Source: an uncultured Dialister sp.
Lineage (GTDB): Bacteria > Bacillota > Negativicutes > Veillonellales > Dialisteraceae
DNA: 14,285 nucleotides
Assembly: GCF_900538805.1 (NCBI RefSeq)
Contig: NZ_UPZP01000055.1
Coordinates: 1-14,285, forward strand
Direction: 5' to 3'
In this document: positions 7,420 to 14,177 of the stretch, piece by piece
Position numbering within the stretch: the stretch's first letter is position 1
Layout of the letters: each line of letters starts with the position of its first letter
Made by a program: the position numbers and the translations under genes
The notes under the pieces: model-generated
What the model saw: the letters and a program-made list of their open reading frames with translations, nothing else
The model's database searches: none
Told to the model about the DNA's origin: nothing

Positions 7420-8240
7420 ATCTTATCCTGTTCTACCGCAAGAATGACGATGCCCTTCCGGTCTGCTTCTTCAATGACCGCGTCCTTTTCAGCAAAGAGC
7501 GTATGCCATGCTTCAATGGCAAGGACTGCACAGCCCGATTCCTCCATGGAATGAAGAGTTTCAAGCCCTACGGCGGGCATATCAAAACGGGTATCCTGGG
7601 AGGGCTTTGCCGTCTTTACCACCACGGCGCCGCCTCTGGCAAGACTCCCGCCCCGGCGGATGCAGGCGTCGGTGCCTTCGATGGCTTCCACCGCCATGAC
7701 GGCCTGGTTCTTCACCACCACCGTCTGTCCCAGATCCATGGCACCGATGGCCTTGGCCGCTTTAAAACCAAAGGAAACATCTGCCATCTGTGCTTCCGTA
7801 GGTTTCTTTTTTGTGAATACCTGGGGCCCCGGCATGAGGGGCTTTAAGTATTTCGTCTGGTCAAGGACGGAAATGCCATCCTTTGCCAGCTCCTCCACAA
7901 TGGCCAGGGTCACCGTGTCATCCTTAAAATTCATCTTTCTTAAACGGTTCAATACCTTGATGGCCCGAAGATCCGGGAAGGGATGGTTCTTGAAAAGCCA
8001 CTCCTTCGTCACCTTGCCAATCATGGTGACTTCCTTCACCCCTTCGCCCACCAGGGTCTTAATCACTTTATTCAGCTTGAATGCGCTGATTTCATAATAG
8101 GCATCTGCCATATCCTTCAGACGGGGATCAATGCCGGGAATCACCGCGATGCATACCACCCGGTAGCCCTGGGACTTCACCGCCTCCGTGAATTCCACGG
8201 GAAGGGTGCCGATACCTGCCAAGAGACCGATTGTTTCCAT
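7416..8240 (-). CDS. lpxI: UDP-2,3-diacylglucosamine pyrophosphatase (LpxI)
   Basis: LpxI hydrolyses UDP-2,3-diacylglucosamine to lipid X and UMP. It replaces the unrelated LpxH in many bacteria. The 274-aa product carries the family's features: GLLAGIGTLP (5-14), MIGKVTKE (73-80), KDDTV (106-110), VVVKNQAVMAVEAIEGTDA (174-192), IRRGG (194-198) and KPSQDTRFDMPAVG (212-225). The Asp residues of the last motif belong to the region shown to be catalytic in Caulobacter LpxI. I start at ATG 8238-8240 because AGGAGG (8246-8251) is 5 nt upstream; a TTG six codons earlier lies before that box. It is the first gene of the operon, behind a good promoter at 8359-8387. Confidence 0.95.
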   Translation of the reverse strand: METIGLLAGIGTLPVEFTEAVKSQGYRVVCIAVIPGIDPRLKDMADAYYEISAFKLNKVIKTLVGEGVKEVTMIGKVTKEWLFKNHPFPDLRAIKVLNRLRKMNFKDDTVTLAIVEELAKDGISVLDQTKYLKPLMPGPQVFTKKKPTEAQMADVSFGFKAAKAIGAMDLGQTVVVKNQAVMAVEAIEGTDACIRRGGSLARGGAVVVKTAKPSQDTRFDMPAVGLETLHSMEESGCAVLAIEAWHTLFAEKDAVIEEADRKGIVILAVEQDKI

Positions 8241-8245
8241 AAAAA

Positions 8246-8251
8246 CCTCCT
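8246..8251 (-). promoter_or_regulatory. lpxI ribosome binding site
   Basis: AGGAGG on the minus strand stands 5 nt before ATG 8238-8240. It excludes the in-frame TTG at 8256-8258 as the start, since that codon lies upstream of the box. Confidence 0.85.
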
Positions 8252-8358
8252 GCGTCAACTCTTTTTATTTTATCATTTCCGGCGAAACCGCGCACTATTA
8301 AGACTGCAAAAATATGGCTTATATGAAAAAGCAGAAACGGTTATATAGAATCCTGTCT

Positions 8359-8387
8359 ATTTTATGATATTTAGCGGTGAATGGCAA
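8359..8387 (-). promoter_or_regulatory. Predicted sigma-70-type promoter for the lpxI-kdsA operon
   Basis: On the minus strand, TTGCCA (8382-8387) is separated by exactly 17 bp from TAAAAT (8359-8364). Transcription would start near 8352, giving a leader of about 110 nt. A second, extended -10-like element TGATAAAAT (8267-8275) lies closer to the gene but lacks a recognisable -35. No other promoter of this quality was seen within the operon. Confidence 0.65.
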
Positions 8388-8399
8388 GCCGATTTCCTC

Positions 8400-8697
8400 C
8401 AAAGGAAACAATTCTCCCCTTTTCAGGACTATAGAAACAGAGAGAACTGAAAGGGCCCGGAAGGGGCGCCCCCTTTTCTGCCTGTCATGTGCACAGACCT
8501 TACCAAGGGACAGGCCTACGGAGAAGCGGGGAGAACTTCCACATATGATTTGGGACTCTCATGGTACCGAAAACAGTAAAAATTCCTGAAAAATCTGCCG
8601 GGAAACCCTTTCCGCGCCGGAGGGCAGCATGGTATGATCCAGGAATTTTTGCTGTGAAAAAAAAGACTGTACCTCATTGGGAAGTACAGTCTTTTTT
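8400..8697 (+). ncRNA. Candidate structured non-coding RNA (unknown family)
   Basis: Four nested or adjacent stems precede a terminator. A closing stem pairs 8412-8419 with 8528-8535 (8 bp), flanked by 8404-8407 with 8537-8540. Inside it, hairpin A pairs 8418-8426 with 8447-8455, and hairpin B pairs 8473-8478 with 8521-8526 and 8480-8486 with 8509-8515. A third stem pairs 8573-8588 with 8640-8655 (16 bp). The terminator is at 8657-8697. Hairpin A, hairpin B and the third stem each contain one pair that is G.U when read as plus-strand RNA but A.C if read on the minus strand, which points to a plus-strand transcript. The two outermost bases of hairpin A compete with the closing stem. A weak -10 (TATGAT, 8363-8368) exists on the plus strand without a good -35. 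I do not recognise RNase P, tmRNA, SRP or 6S RNA signatures. Confidence 0.35.
8657..8697. terminator. Bidirectional intrinsic terminator after sstT
   Basis: The arms gactgtac (8665-8672) and gtacagtc (8684-8691) enclose an 11-nt loop. An A-tract on the left and a T-tract (8692-8697) on the right allow termination in both directions. It ends 8 bp beyond the sstT stop and would also terminate a plus-strand transcript of the preceding region. Confidence 0.9.
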
Positions 8698-8704
8698 GAT
8701 GCGT

Positions 8705-9964
8705 TTAATGTTCGTCCTTTGGCACCATGTCTTCTGCTTTCAGTGTGCCGTTCTTTCTGCGTTCTGCAAATTCTGCAGTGGCTGTGAAAAGAACGTCGCT
8801 GGAGCTGTTGAGGGCGGTTTCGCAGGCATCTTCCAGTACGGAAATGATGAAGCCTACACCTACCACCTGCATGGCAATGTCATTGCCGATACCGAAGGAT
8901 GCGCAGGCTACCGGGATAAGGAGCAGGGAGCCGCCGGCTACGCCGGATGCGCCGCAGGCACCTACGGTGGATACGATGCAGAGCAGAAGGGCTGTGCCCA
9001 TATCTACGTTAATGCCAAGGGTATTGGCAGCGGCCAGAGCCAGCACGGAAATGGTGATGGATGCACCGGCCATGTTGATGGTGGCGCCCAGGGGGATGGA
9101 AATGGTGAAGGTGTCGGGGTCAAGGCCCAGTCTCTTGCAGAGGGACAGGTTCACCGGGATATTGGCAGCGGAGCTTCTGGTGAAGAAAGCATACACGCCG
9201 CTTTCACGGATGGTGGTCCAAACCAGGGGATAGGGATTCCTGCGGACCTTGGCAAATACGATGAGCGGGTTCATCACCAGGGCTACCAGGAAGTAGGAGC
9301 CAATGAGGACACCAAGGAGCTGTACATAACCAAGGAGAGCCCCCAGACCGGCGGTGCCTACGGAATCAGCCACCAGACCCATAATGCCAAGGGGTGCGAA
9401 ATGAATGACCCAGGTAACCACCTTGGTAATGCCGGCGGCAATATCATTGAGGCAGGCCTTGGTAGTATCTCCGGCGCAGGTCTTCAGTGCGATACCCAGG
9501 ATAATAGCCCAGCCCAGGATACCGATGTAGTTGGCGTTCATGAGAGCAGCCACCGGGTTATCTACGATGCTCAGGATCAGATTGTGAAGGACCTGTACGA
9601 TACCGCTTGGCGGAGCCAGCTTCGTATCCGGTGCCACCTGGAGAGACAGGGTGGTGGGGAACAGGAAGGACATGGTAACGCCTACGATGGAAGCAAAGAA
9701 GGTGCCGATGACATAGAGTTCAATAATCGGCTTCATGCTGCCGCCGGACCCTTCCTTCCTCTGGGCCATGGCATTCATGACCAGGAAGAAAACCAGGATA
9801 GGCGCTACGCCCTTCAGTGCCTTAACGAAAAGGTCACCGAAAATCTTGACCACCGGAATGGCCGGCGGGAAAAATACGGCAATGCAGATACCGATGACAA
9901 GGCCCACGGCGATCTGCTTGATGAGGGACACCCTGCTAAGGATGTTCTTAATCTGGCTAAACAA
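8705..9964 (-). CDS. sstT: Sodium:serine/threonine symporter (SstT), TTG start
   Basis: SstT is an inner-membrane protein that imports L-serine and L-threonine with Na+, and belongs to the dicarboxylate/amino acid:cation symporter family. From the TTG start the product is 419 aa, matching the family. It is hydrophobic throughout, with the re-entrant-loop motif RSSAANIPVN at about 263-272, the substrate/Na+ site GATINMAGASIT at about 293-304, and the C-terminal ETALNSSSDVLFTA. NMAGA in place of the NMDGT of glutamate carriers fits the SstT subgroup. The start is TTG 9962-9964, since GGAGGAGGAG (9971-9980) lies 6 nt upstream; an in-frame TTG at 9980-9982 would make the ribosome binding site coding. 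It is a single-gene unit between its own promoter and terminator. Substrate specificity is inferred from the family. Confidence 0.93.
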   Translation of the reverse strand: MFSQIKNILSRVSLIKQIAVGLVIGICIAVFFPPAIPVVKIFGDLFVKALKGVAPILVFFLVMNAMAQRKEGSGGSMKPIIELYVIGTFFASIVGVTMSFLFPTTLSLQVAPDTKLAPPSGIVQVLHNLILSIVDNPVAALMNANYIGILGWAIILGIALKTCAGDTTKACLNDIAAGITKVVTWVIHFAPLGIMGLVADSVGTAGLGALLGYVQLLGVLIGSYFLVALVMNPLIVFAKVRRNPYPLVWTTIRESGVYAFFTRSSAANIPVNLSLCKRLGLDPDTFTISIPLGATINMAGASITISVLALAAANTLGINVDMGTALLLCIVSTVGACGASGVAGGSLLLIPVACASFGIGNDIAMQVVGVGFIISVLEDACETALNSSSDVLFTATAEFAERRKNGTLKAEDMVPKDEH

Positions 9965-9970
9965 TATAAA

Positions 9971-9980
9971 CTCCTCCTCC
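9971..9980 (-). promoter_or_regulatory. sstT ribosome binding site fixing a TTG start
   Basis: The minus strand reads GGAGGAGGAG, then 6 nt, then TTG TTT AGC CAG. The triple GGA run gives several overlapping anti-SD registers, and a strong box may compensate for the weak start codon. It excludes the upstream in-frame TTG. Confidence 0.85.
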
Positions 9981-10010
9981 AATGAAATAAAATCCCATTT
10001 ACTCCCATTC

Positions 10011-10076
10011 GGAAAGCACCGATTGAATTGCTTCAGACTTCACTCCTAAATAAAGCCTGAATCAACCAATGCTTCC
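10011..10076 (-). promoter_or_regulatory. Long hairpin in the sstT leader
   Basis: In the minus-strand RNA, a lower arm of 15 nt (10062-10076) pairs with 10011-10026 through Watson-Crick pairs, three G.U pairs and one bulge. Directly on top of it, UUCAGGCUU (10053-10061) pairs with AAGUCUGAA (10032-10040) with one G.U, closed by a 12-nt loop that contains AGGAG. All four wobbles are G.U only in the sense direction of sstT, which argues for an RNA element rather than a DNA palindrome. It sits between the predicted start of transcription (about 10104) and the ribosome binding site. I do not recognise a known riboswitch. Confidence 0.5.
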
Positions 10077-10110
10077 CATTCTCCCAGTTTATTCCCCATG
10101 TATTCTAACT

Positions 10111-10139
10111 AGTATACCCTGCCGTTCCCTGCGTGGCAA
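10111..10139 (-). promoter_or_regulatory. Predicted sigma-70-type promoter for sstT
   Basis: TTGCCA (10134-10139) and TATACT (10111-10116) on the minus strand are separated by exactly 17 bp. The predicted start of transcription is near 10104, leaving a leader of about 140 nt before the TTG start. Confidence 0.75.
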
Positions 10140-10211
10140 GTACGGAAAGTCATATATGCCTAAAAGGTACACTATTTAGTTTATGCTATGCCGCTTTACG
10201 ATTTCTGCCTG

Positions 10212-10223
10212 CGGCAGCTGCCG
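10212..10223. other. Perfect 12-bp palindrome CGGCAGCTGCCG
   Basis: The palindrome lies between the pyc terminator and the sstT promoter, about 73 bp upstream of the sstT -35. An alternative hairpin ctgcc-tgc-ggcag (10205-10217) uses part of the same bases. It could be an operator or simply part of the pyc 3' structure; no family-specific binding site is recognised. Confidence 0.3.
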
Positions 10224-10231
10224 GGAGAAAG

Positions 10232-10266
10232 AAAAGCCCTGTACTCTTTACGAGCCAGGGCTTTTT
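10232..10266. terminator. Intrinsic terminator of pyc
   Basis: The arms aaaagccctg (10232-10241) and cagggctttt (10256-10265) enclose a 14-nt loop. The A/T flanks work in both orientations. It lies 12 bp after the pyc stop codon and separates pyc from sstT. Confidence 0.9.
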
Positions 10267-10277
10267 CCATGAAATGA

Positions 10278-13200
10278 TTATTCAATCACCATGAGCAGGT
10301 CTCCCGATTCGATTCTCTGTCCTGCTTTCACATGGATTTCAGAAACAATACCGTCCACAGGAGCGGTGATGGTGGTTTCCATCTTCATGGCTTCCGTCAC
10401 GATGATGGGATCCCCCTTCTTTACGGAAGCACCCTTGTCCACCAGAAGCTTCACTACGGAGCCGGAAAGGGTGGCACCCACTTCACCGGCAATATCCTTG
10501 TCCGCCTTTCTGGCGGTCACGGCCGTTTCTGCCACATGCTTGTCATGGATCTTGATTTCACGGGGCATGCCGTTCAGTTCGAACTGGATTTCCCTGTTGC
10601 CTTCGCCGTCAGGCTTGGTAATGTTATCCAGTTTCACCAGAAGCATTTTACCTTCATCAATGTCCACACGGATTTCTTCGCCCGGCTTCATGCCGAAGAA
10701 ATAGGTAGGCGTATCCAAAATGGAAAGGTCGCCGTACTTGTGGTACCGTTCCATGTAGTCACTGAATACCTTCGGATAGATGCAGTAGGAGGACACATCT
10801 TCTTCCCTGGTGGGAATGTGCTTTCCCTTCATTTCCATCTTGACCTTCTCAAAGTCCACGTCCTCCGGCTGGCTTTCCAGATGAGGCTTCTGTCCGCGAA
10901 GGATGATGTCCTGCAGCTTCTTCGGGAATCCGCCATAGGGAATGCCCAGTTTACCGTCGAAGAAATCTACCACAGACTGCGGGAAGTCCAGGGTTTCCCC
11001 TTTTTCATAAATGTCTTCTTCGGTGAGGTGGTTCTGCACCATGAAGAGAGTCATGTCCCCTACCACCTTGGAGGACGGGGTAACTTTGATAATATCGCCG
11101 AACATCATATTCACTTTGGCATACATGCGGCATACTTCCGGCCACTGTTCTCCAAGGCCCACAGCCGTAGCCTGCTGGCGGAGGTTGGAATACTGTCCTC
11201 CCGGCATTTCATGCTGGAAGACCGTGGTATTCGGGCTGGCCATGCGGGAATCCACACCGGCATAGTAGGGGCGCACGCCCTGCCAGTAGCGGTCGATGGT
11301 TTCCAGTGCATCGATGTCCAGCTTCGGCTGGCGGGGATGATTCTGGAGTGCATAGTACATGGCAGTCATGGAAGGCTGGCTGGTGCCGTTGGAAAGGGCG
11401 CCGGTGGCCACGTCCACAATATCCACCCCTGCGTCCACAGCCTTGGCATAGGAGTAAAGGGTGCAGCCGCCGCCTTCATGGCTGTGGAGGTGGATAGGCA
11501 GATCCACCGCATCCTTCAGGGCGGAAATCAGGGCATAGGCTGCTTCCGGTTTCAGAAGGCCCGCCATATCCTTGATGGCAATAATATTGGCGCCGGCATT
11601 CTTCATTTCCTTTGCCAGATCCGTGTAGTACTTCAGGGAGTATTTCTGACGGTTGGGATCCATGATGTCGCCGGTGTAGCAGAAGCAGGCTTCTGCAATC
11701 TTATTCTTCTTCCGTACCTCATCAATGGATACGGTCATATGGTTCAGCTGGTTCAGGCAGTCGAAGATACGGAATACATCGATGCCGTTATCTGCAGCCT
11801 GGTCGATGAAATGACGAACCACGTTTTCCGGATAGTTCGTATATCCCACCGTGTTGGCGCCGCGGGTAAGCATCTGGAAGAGGATATTGGGCGCAGCTTT
11901 TCTCATCTGGCGGAGCCGGTCCCAGGGGCTTTCATCCAGGAAACGGTAAGCCACGTCGAAGGTGGCGCCACCCCAGTTTTCAAAGGAGAAAAGCTCCGGC
12001 ACATGAACAGCGGTGTAATGGATGGCCTTCATAATATCATGGGTTCTTACGCGGGTGGCCAGAAGGGACTGATGGGCATCACGGTAGGTGGTATCCATGA
12101 ACATGACTTCCTTGCGGTCAAGCACCCATTTGGCAAACTTTTCCGGCCCCAGTTCGTCCAGAAGCTGTCTTGTTCCTTTCGGCGCCTCTTCCTTGGAAGC
12201 GTCCAGCACCGGAAGGGGAGCAAAGTCCGGTTTTTCCTTGTGGCCGGCACCGGCATAACCGTTCACCGTCACATCGCCGATGTAGGAAAGGAGCTTGGTG
12301 CCCCGGTCGGAAATGAGATCCGGTTCCTGCAGGAGCCAGGGGTTCCGGTCAATGTAGTTGACATCGCATTTTCCTTCCTGGAAATCCCTGGTGCGGAGCA
12401 TATTCTGCAGGAAATAAATGTTGGTCTTCACGCCGGAAATCCGGAATTCGTCCAGGCAGCGCAGCATTTTGTGGATGGTATCCTTCGGATGGAGGGCATG
12501 GGCTGTCACCTTTACCAGGAGGGAATCGTAGTAGGGGGTAATAACAGCGCCTGCATAGGCGGTGCCTGCGTCAAGACGAATGCCCGGGCCGCCGCCGGAA
12601 CGGTAGGCAATGATTTTGCCGGTGTCAGGCATGAAATTGTTCTGCGGATCTTCGGTGGTAATGCGGCACTGAATGGCTACGCCCTTGTACCAGATGTCCT
12701 TCTGCTGGCCGATGGCGATTTCCGGGCTGTCCACGGAGTAGCCCTCGGCAATGAGGATCTGGGTCTTCACGATATCCACATCGGTAATCATTTCCGTTAC
12801 CGTATGTTCGACCTGTACACGGGGGTTGACTTCGATGAAATAGAAATGCTTCTCATCCTGGTCCACCAGGAATTCCACGGTGCCTGCATTGAGGTAATGC
12901 ACATGCTTCATGAGCTTCACTGCCGCATTGCAGATATTCTGGCGCAGTTCCTTGGGCAGGGACCAGGCCGGTGCCATTTCAATAACCTTCTGGTGACGGC
13001 GCTGGATGGAGCAGTCACGTTCAAAGAGATGAATCACATTGCCCTGTTCATCACCGATGATCTGTACCTCGATGTGCTTCGGGTTCATGATGCATTTTTC
13101 TACATAAACATCGTCATCGCCAAAGGCCATCTTGGCTTCGGACTTGGCCCGGTTATAGGCTTCTTCCAGGTCTTCCATGCGGTCCACGTTGCGGATGCCG

Positions 13201-13706
13201 CGGCCGCCGCCGCCGTTGACTGCCTTAATCATGATGGGGAAACCGTTCTTTTCAGCGAATTTCTTCACTTCCTCGAAGCTCTTTACAGCGCCCTTGGAAC
13301 CCGGAATCATGGGGATGCCCGCTTTTTCTGCCTGGATGCGGGAGTTCACCTTATCGCCGAACATCATCAGATGCTCTACCTTAGGTCCGATGAAAATGAT
13401 GCCTTCCTCTTCGCACCGTTTGGCCAGCTTGGCATTTTCAGCCAAAAAGCCGTAGCCCGGATGGATGGCGTCCACATCATGCTCCTTGCAGATGCGGATA
13501 ATATCTTCAATATCAAGGTATGCATCAATGGGCTTGTCTCCTTCGCCCACCAGGTATGCTTCATCAGCCCGGTTGCGGTGCAGGGACAGAATATCTTCTT
13601 TGGAATAAATGGCTACCGTGCGAATCCCCAGTTCGCTGCAGGCGCGGAATACGCGGATGGCGATTTCGCCTCTGTTAGCCACCAGGACCTTGCGAATATG
13701 TCTCAT
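10278..13706 (-). CDS. pyc: Pyruvate carboxylase, single-chain, biotin-dependent
   Basis: This cytoplasmic enzyme carboxylates pyruvate to oxaloacetate with ATP and bicarbonate; in fermenting Negativicutes it can feed the succinate/propionate branch and anaplerosis. The 1142-aa protein has the classic order. The biotin carboxylase part (about 1-450) has KVLVANRGEIAIRVFRA (6-22), KAVNGGGGRG (161-170) and EVNPRVQVEHTVTE (292-305). The carboxyltransferase part (about 530-1000) has FMDTTYRDAHQSL (536-548) and the lysine of IKDMAG (Lys712). The C-terminal biotin carrier has EAMKMETT with biotin Lys1108. The metal-site segment reads HLHSHEGGG (739-747) instead of the usual HTHDTSG. The start is ATG 13704-13706, with AAAGGAG (13715-13721) 8 nt upstream and the conserved N-terminus following at once. 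It has its own promoter and terminator. Confidence 0.96.
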   Translation of the reverse strand: MRHIRKVLVANRGEIAIRVFRACSELGIRTVAIYSKEDILSLHRNRADEAYLVGEGDKPIDAYLDIEDIIRICKEHDVDAIHPGYGFLAENAKLAKRCEEEGIIFIGPKVEHLMMFGDKVNSRIQAEKAGIPMIPGSKGAVKSFEEVKKFAEKNGFPIMIKAVNGGGGRGIRNVDRMEDLEEAYNRAKSEAKMAFGDDDVYVEKCIMNPKHIEVQIIGDEQGNVIHLFERDCSIQRRHQKVIEMAPAWSLPKELRQNICNAAVKLMKHVHYLNAGTVEFLVDQDEKHFYFIEVNPRVQVEHTVTEMITDVDIVKTQILIAEGYSVDSPEIAIGQQKDIWYKGVAIQCRITTEDPQNNFMPDTGKIIAYRSGGGPGIRLDAGTAYAGAVITPYYDSLLVKVTAHALHPKDTIHKMLRCLDEFRISGVKTNIYFLQNMLRTRDFQEGKCDVNYIDRNPWLLQEPDLISDRGTKLLSYIGDVTVNGYAGAGHKEKPDFAPLPVLDASKEEAPKGTRQLLDELGPEKFAKWVLDRKEVMFMDTTYRDAHQSLLATRVRTHDIMKAIHYTAVHVPELFSFENWGGATFDVAYRFLDESPWDRLRQMRKAAPNILFQMLTRGANTVGYTNYPENVVRHFIDQAADNGIDVFRIFDCLNQLNHMTVSIDEVRKKNKIAEACFCYTGDIMDPNRQKYSLKYYTDLAKEMKNAGANIIAIKDMAGLLKPEAAYALISALKDAVDLPIHLHSHEGGGCTLYSYAKAVDAGVDIVDVATGALSNGTSQPSMTAMYYALQNHPRQPKLDIDALETIDRYWQGVRPYYAGVDSRMASPNTTVFQHEMPGGQYSNLRQQATAVGLGEQWPEVCRMYAKVNMMFGDIIKVTPSSKVVGDMTLFMVQNHLTEEDIYEKGETLDFPQSVVDFFDGKLGIPYGGFPKKLQDIILRGQKPHLESQPEDVDFEKVKMEMKGKHIPTREEDVSSYCIYPKVFSDYMERYHKYGDLSILDTPTYFFGMKPGEEIRVDIDEGKMLLVKLDNITKPDGEGNREIQFELNGMPREIKIHDKHVAETAVTARKADKDIAGEVGATLSGSVVKLLVDKGASVKKGDPIIVTEAMKMETTITAPVDGIVSEIHVKAGQRIESGDLLMVIE

Positions 13707-13714
13707 ACAATCCT

Positions 13715-13721
13715 CTCCTTT
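13715..13721 (-). promoter_or_regulatory. pyc ribosome binding site
   Basis: AAAGGAG stands 8 nt before ATG 13704-13706. The reading frame stays open for a further 104 codons upstream, so this box and the conserved protein N-terminus decide the start. Confidence 0.85.
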
Positions 13722-13812
13722 AAAATCGGTTGTGTAGAAACCGTAAAGTTTTTCAGCGGCAAAGCCCGGTCCATCAACCATAAACAGGGCCTTCCCTTTT
13801 GTTATATGTAAC

Positions 13813-13841
13813 ATTGTACTAAGGGGATTTTCTAAAATCAA
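13813..13841 (-). promoter_or_regulatory. Predicted sigma-70-type promoter for pyc
   Basis: TTGATT (13836-13841) and TACAAT (13813-13818) on the minus strand are 17 bp apart. Transcription would begin near 13806, giving a leader of about 100 nt. A weak stem with one G.U pair (13787-13793 with 13761-13767) lies in the leader. An AT-rich segment upstream could serve as an UP-like element. Confidence 0.7.
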
Positions 13842-14129
13842 TAGCCCTCTATAAATTGGTATCGATTCACCTATCAATTCATGAAACAAATAAGTCCATA
13901 GATTTAAGGTTAAATATGAATTGATGGTTTTATCCGCGTTTTTAACTATATATTTATATTTTAATAAATTATTATCTATCATTTTACACCGTGAATAGCA
14001 ACTTTCCCTATTCTCCATATATAAATTTCTATAATTTTCTTCAGCGCGTCAGCGTTTCCTATCATTTAAAAGAGGCATAAAGCCGATTAACCGGTTTTCT
14101 AAAAACGCCATGGGTCCCATAATCCATAA
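13842..14129. other. AT-rich non-coding region upstream of pyc
   Basis: This region has long A/T runs, densest at about 13940-13980, unlike the balanced base composition of the genes around it. It holds no open frame with a ribosome binding site; the frame open to 14018 is an accidental extension of pyc. It may contribute promoter activation or binding sites, but no specific operator is recognised. Confidence 0.5.
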
Positions 14130-14177
14130 AAAAGGGGCTGTGAAAAAATGCTTAAACATTTCTTCACAGCCCCTTTT
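14130..14177. terminator. Strong 15-bp hairpin, probable bidirectional terminator
   Basis: The arms aaaaggggctgtgaa (14130-14144) and ttcacagcccctttt (14163-14177) are perfectly complementary. After one mismatch the stem continues for five more pairs (14146-14150 with 14157-14161), closing on a 6-nt loop. With A/T flanks it fits an intrinsic terminator for a gene to the right of the window, read leftward. Confidence 0.75.

Noticed and set aside
8377..8589. Short plus-strand frame of about 70 codons in the gap between lpxI and sstT
   Set aside because: GTG start without a Shine-Dalgarno box, no similarity I can recognise, and it crosses several strong inverted repeats. A structured RNA explains the stretch better.
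8561..9985. Long plus-strand open frame opposite sstT
   Set aside because: Antisense to a clear symporter gene, Gly-rich low-information product, and it runs through the terminator at 8657-8697.
9965..10104. Known riboswitch in the sstT leader
   Set aside because: I could not see the conserved cores of the riboswitch or T-box families I know; only the hairpin itself is supported.
10332..13811. A very long uninterrupted open frame on the plus strand opposite pyc (over 1100 codons)
   Set aside because: It is fully antisense to a certain pyruvate carboxylase, shows no recognisable domain, is rich in His/Gly/Phe as expected of a shadow frame, and has no ribosome binding site. It reflects codon bias of the sense gene.
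13707..14018. 104-codon N-terminal extension of pyruvate carboxylase
   Set aside because: It spans the predicted promoter and AT-rich DNA, has no ribosome binding site at its start, and precedes the conserved family N-terminus and a good AAAGGAG box.
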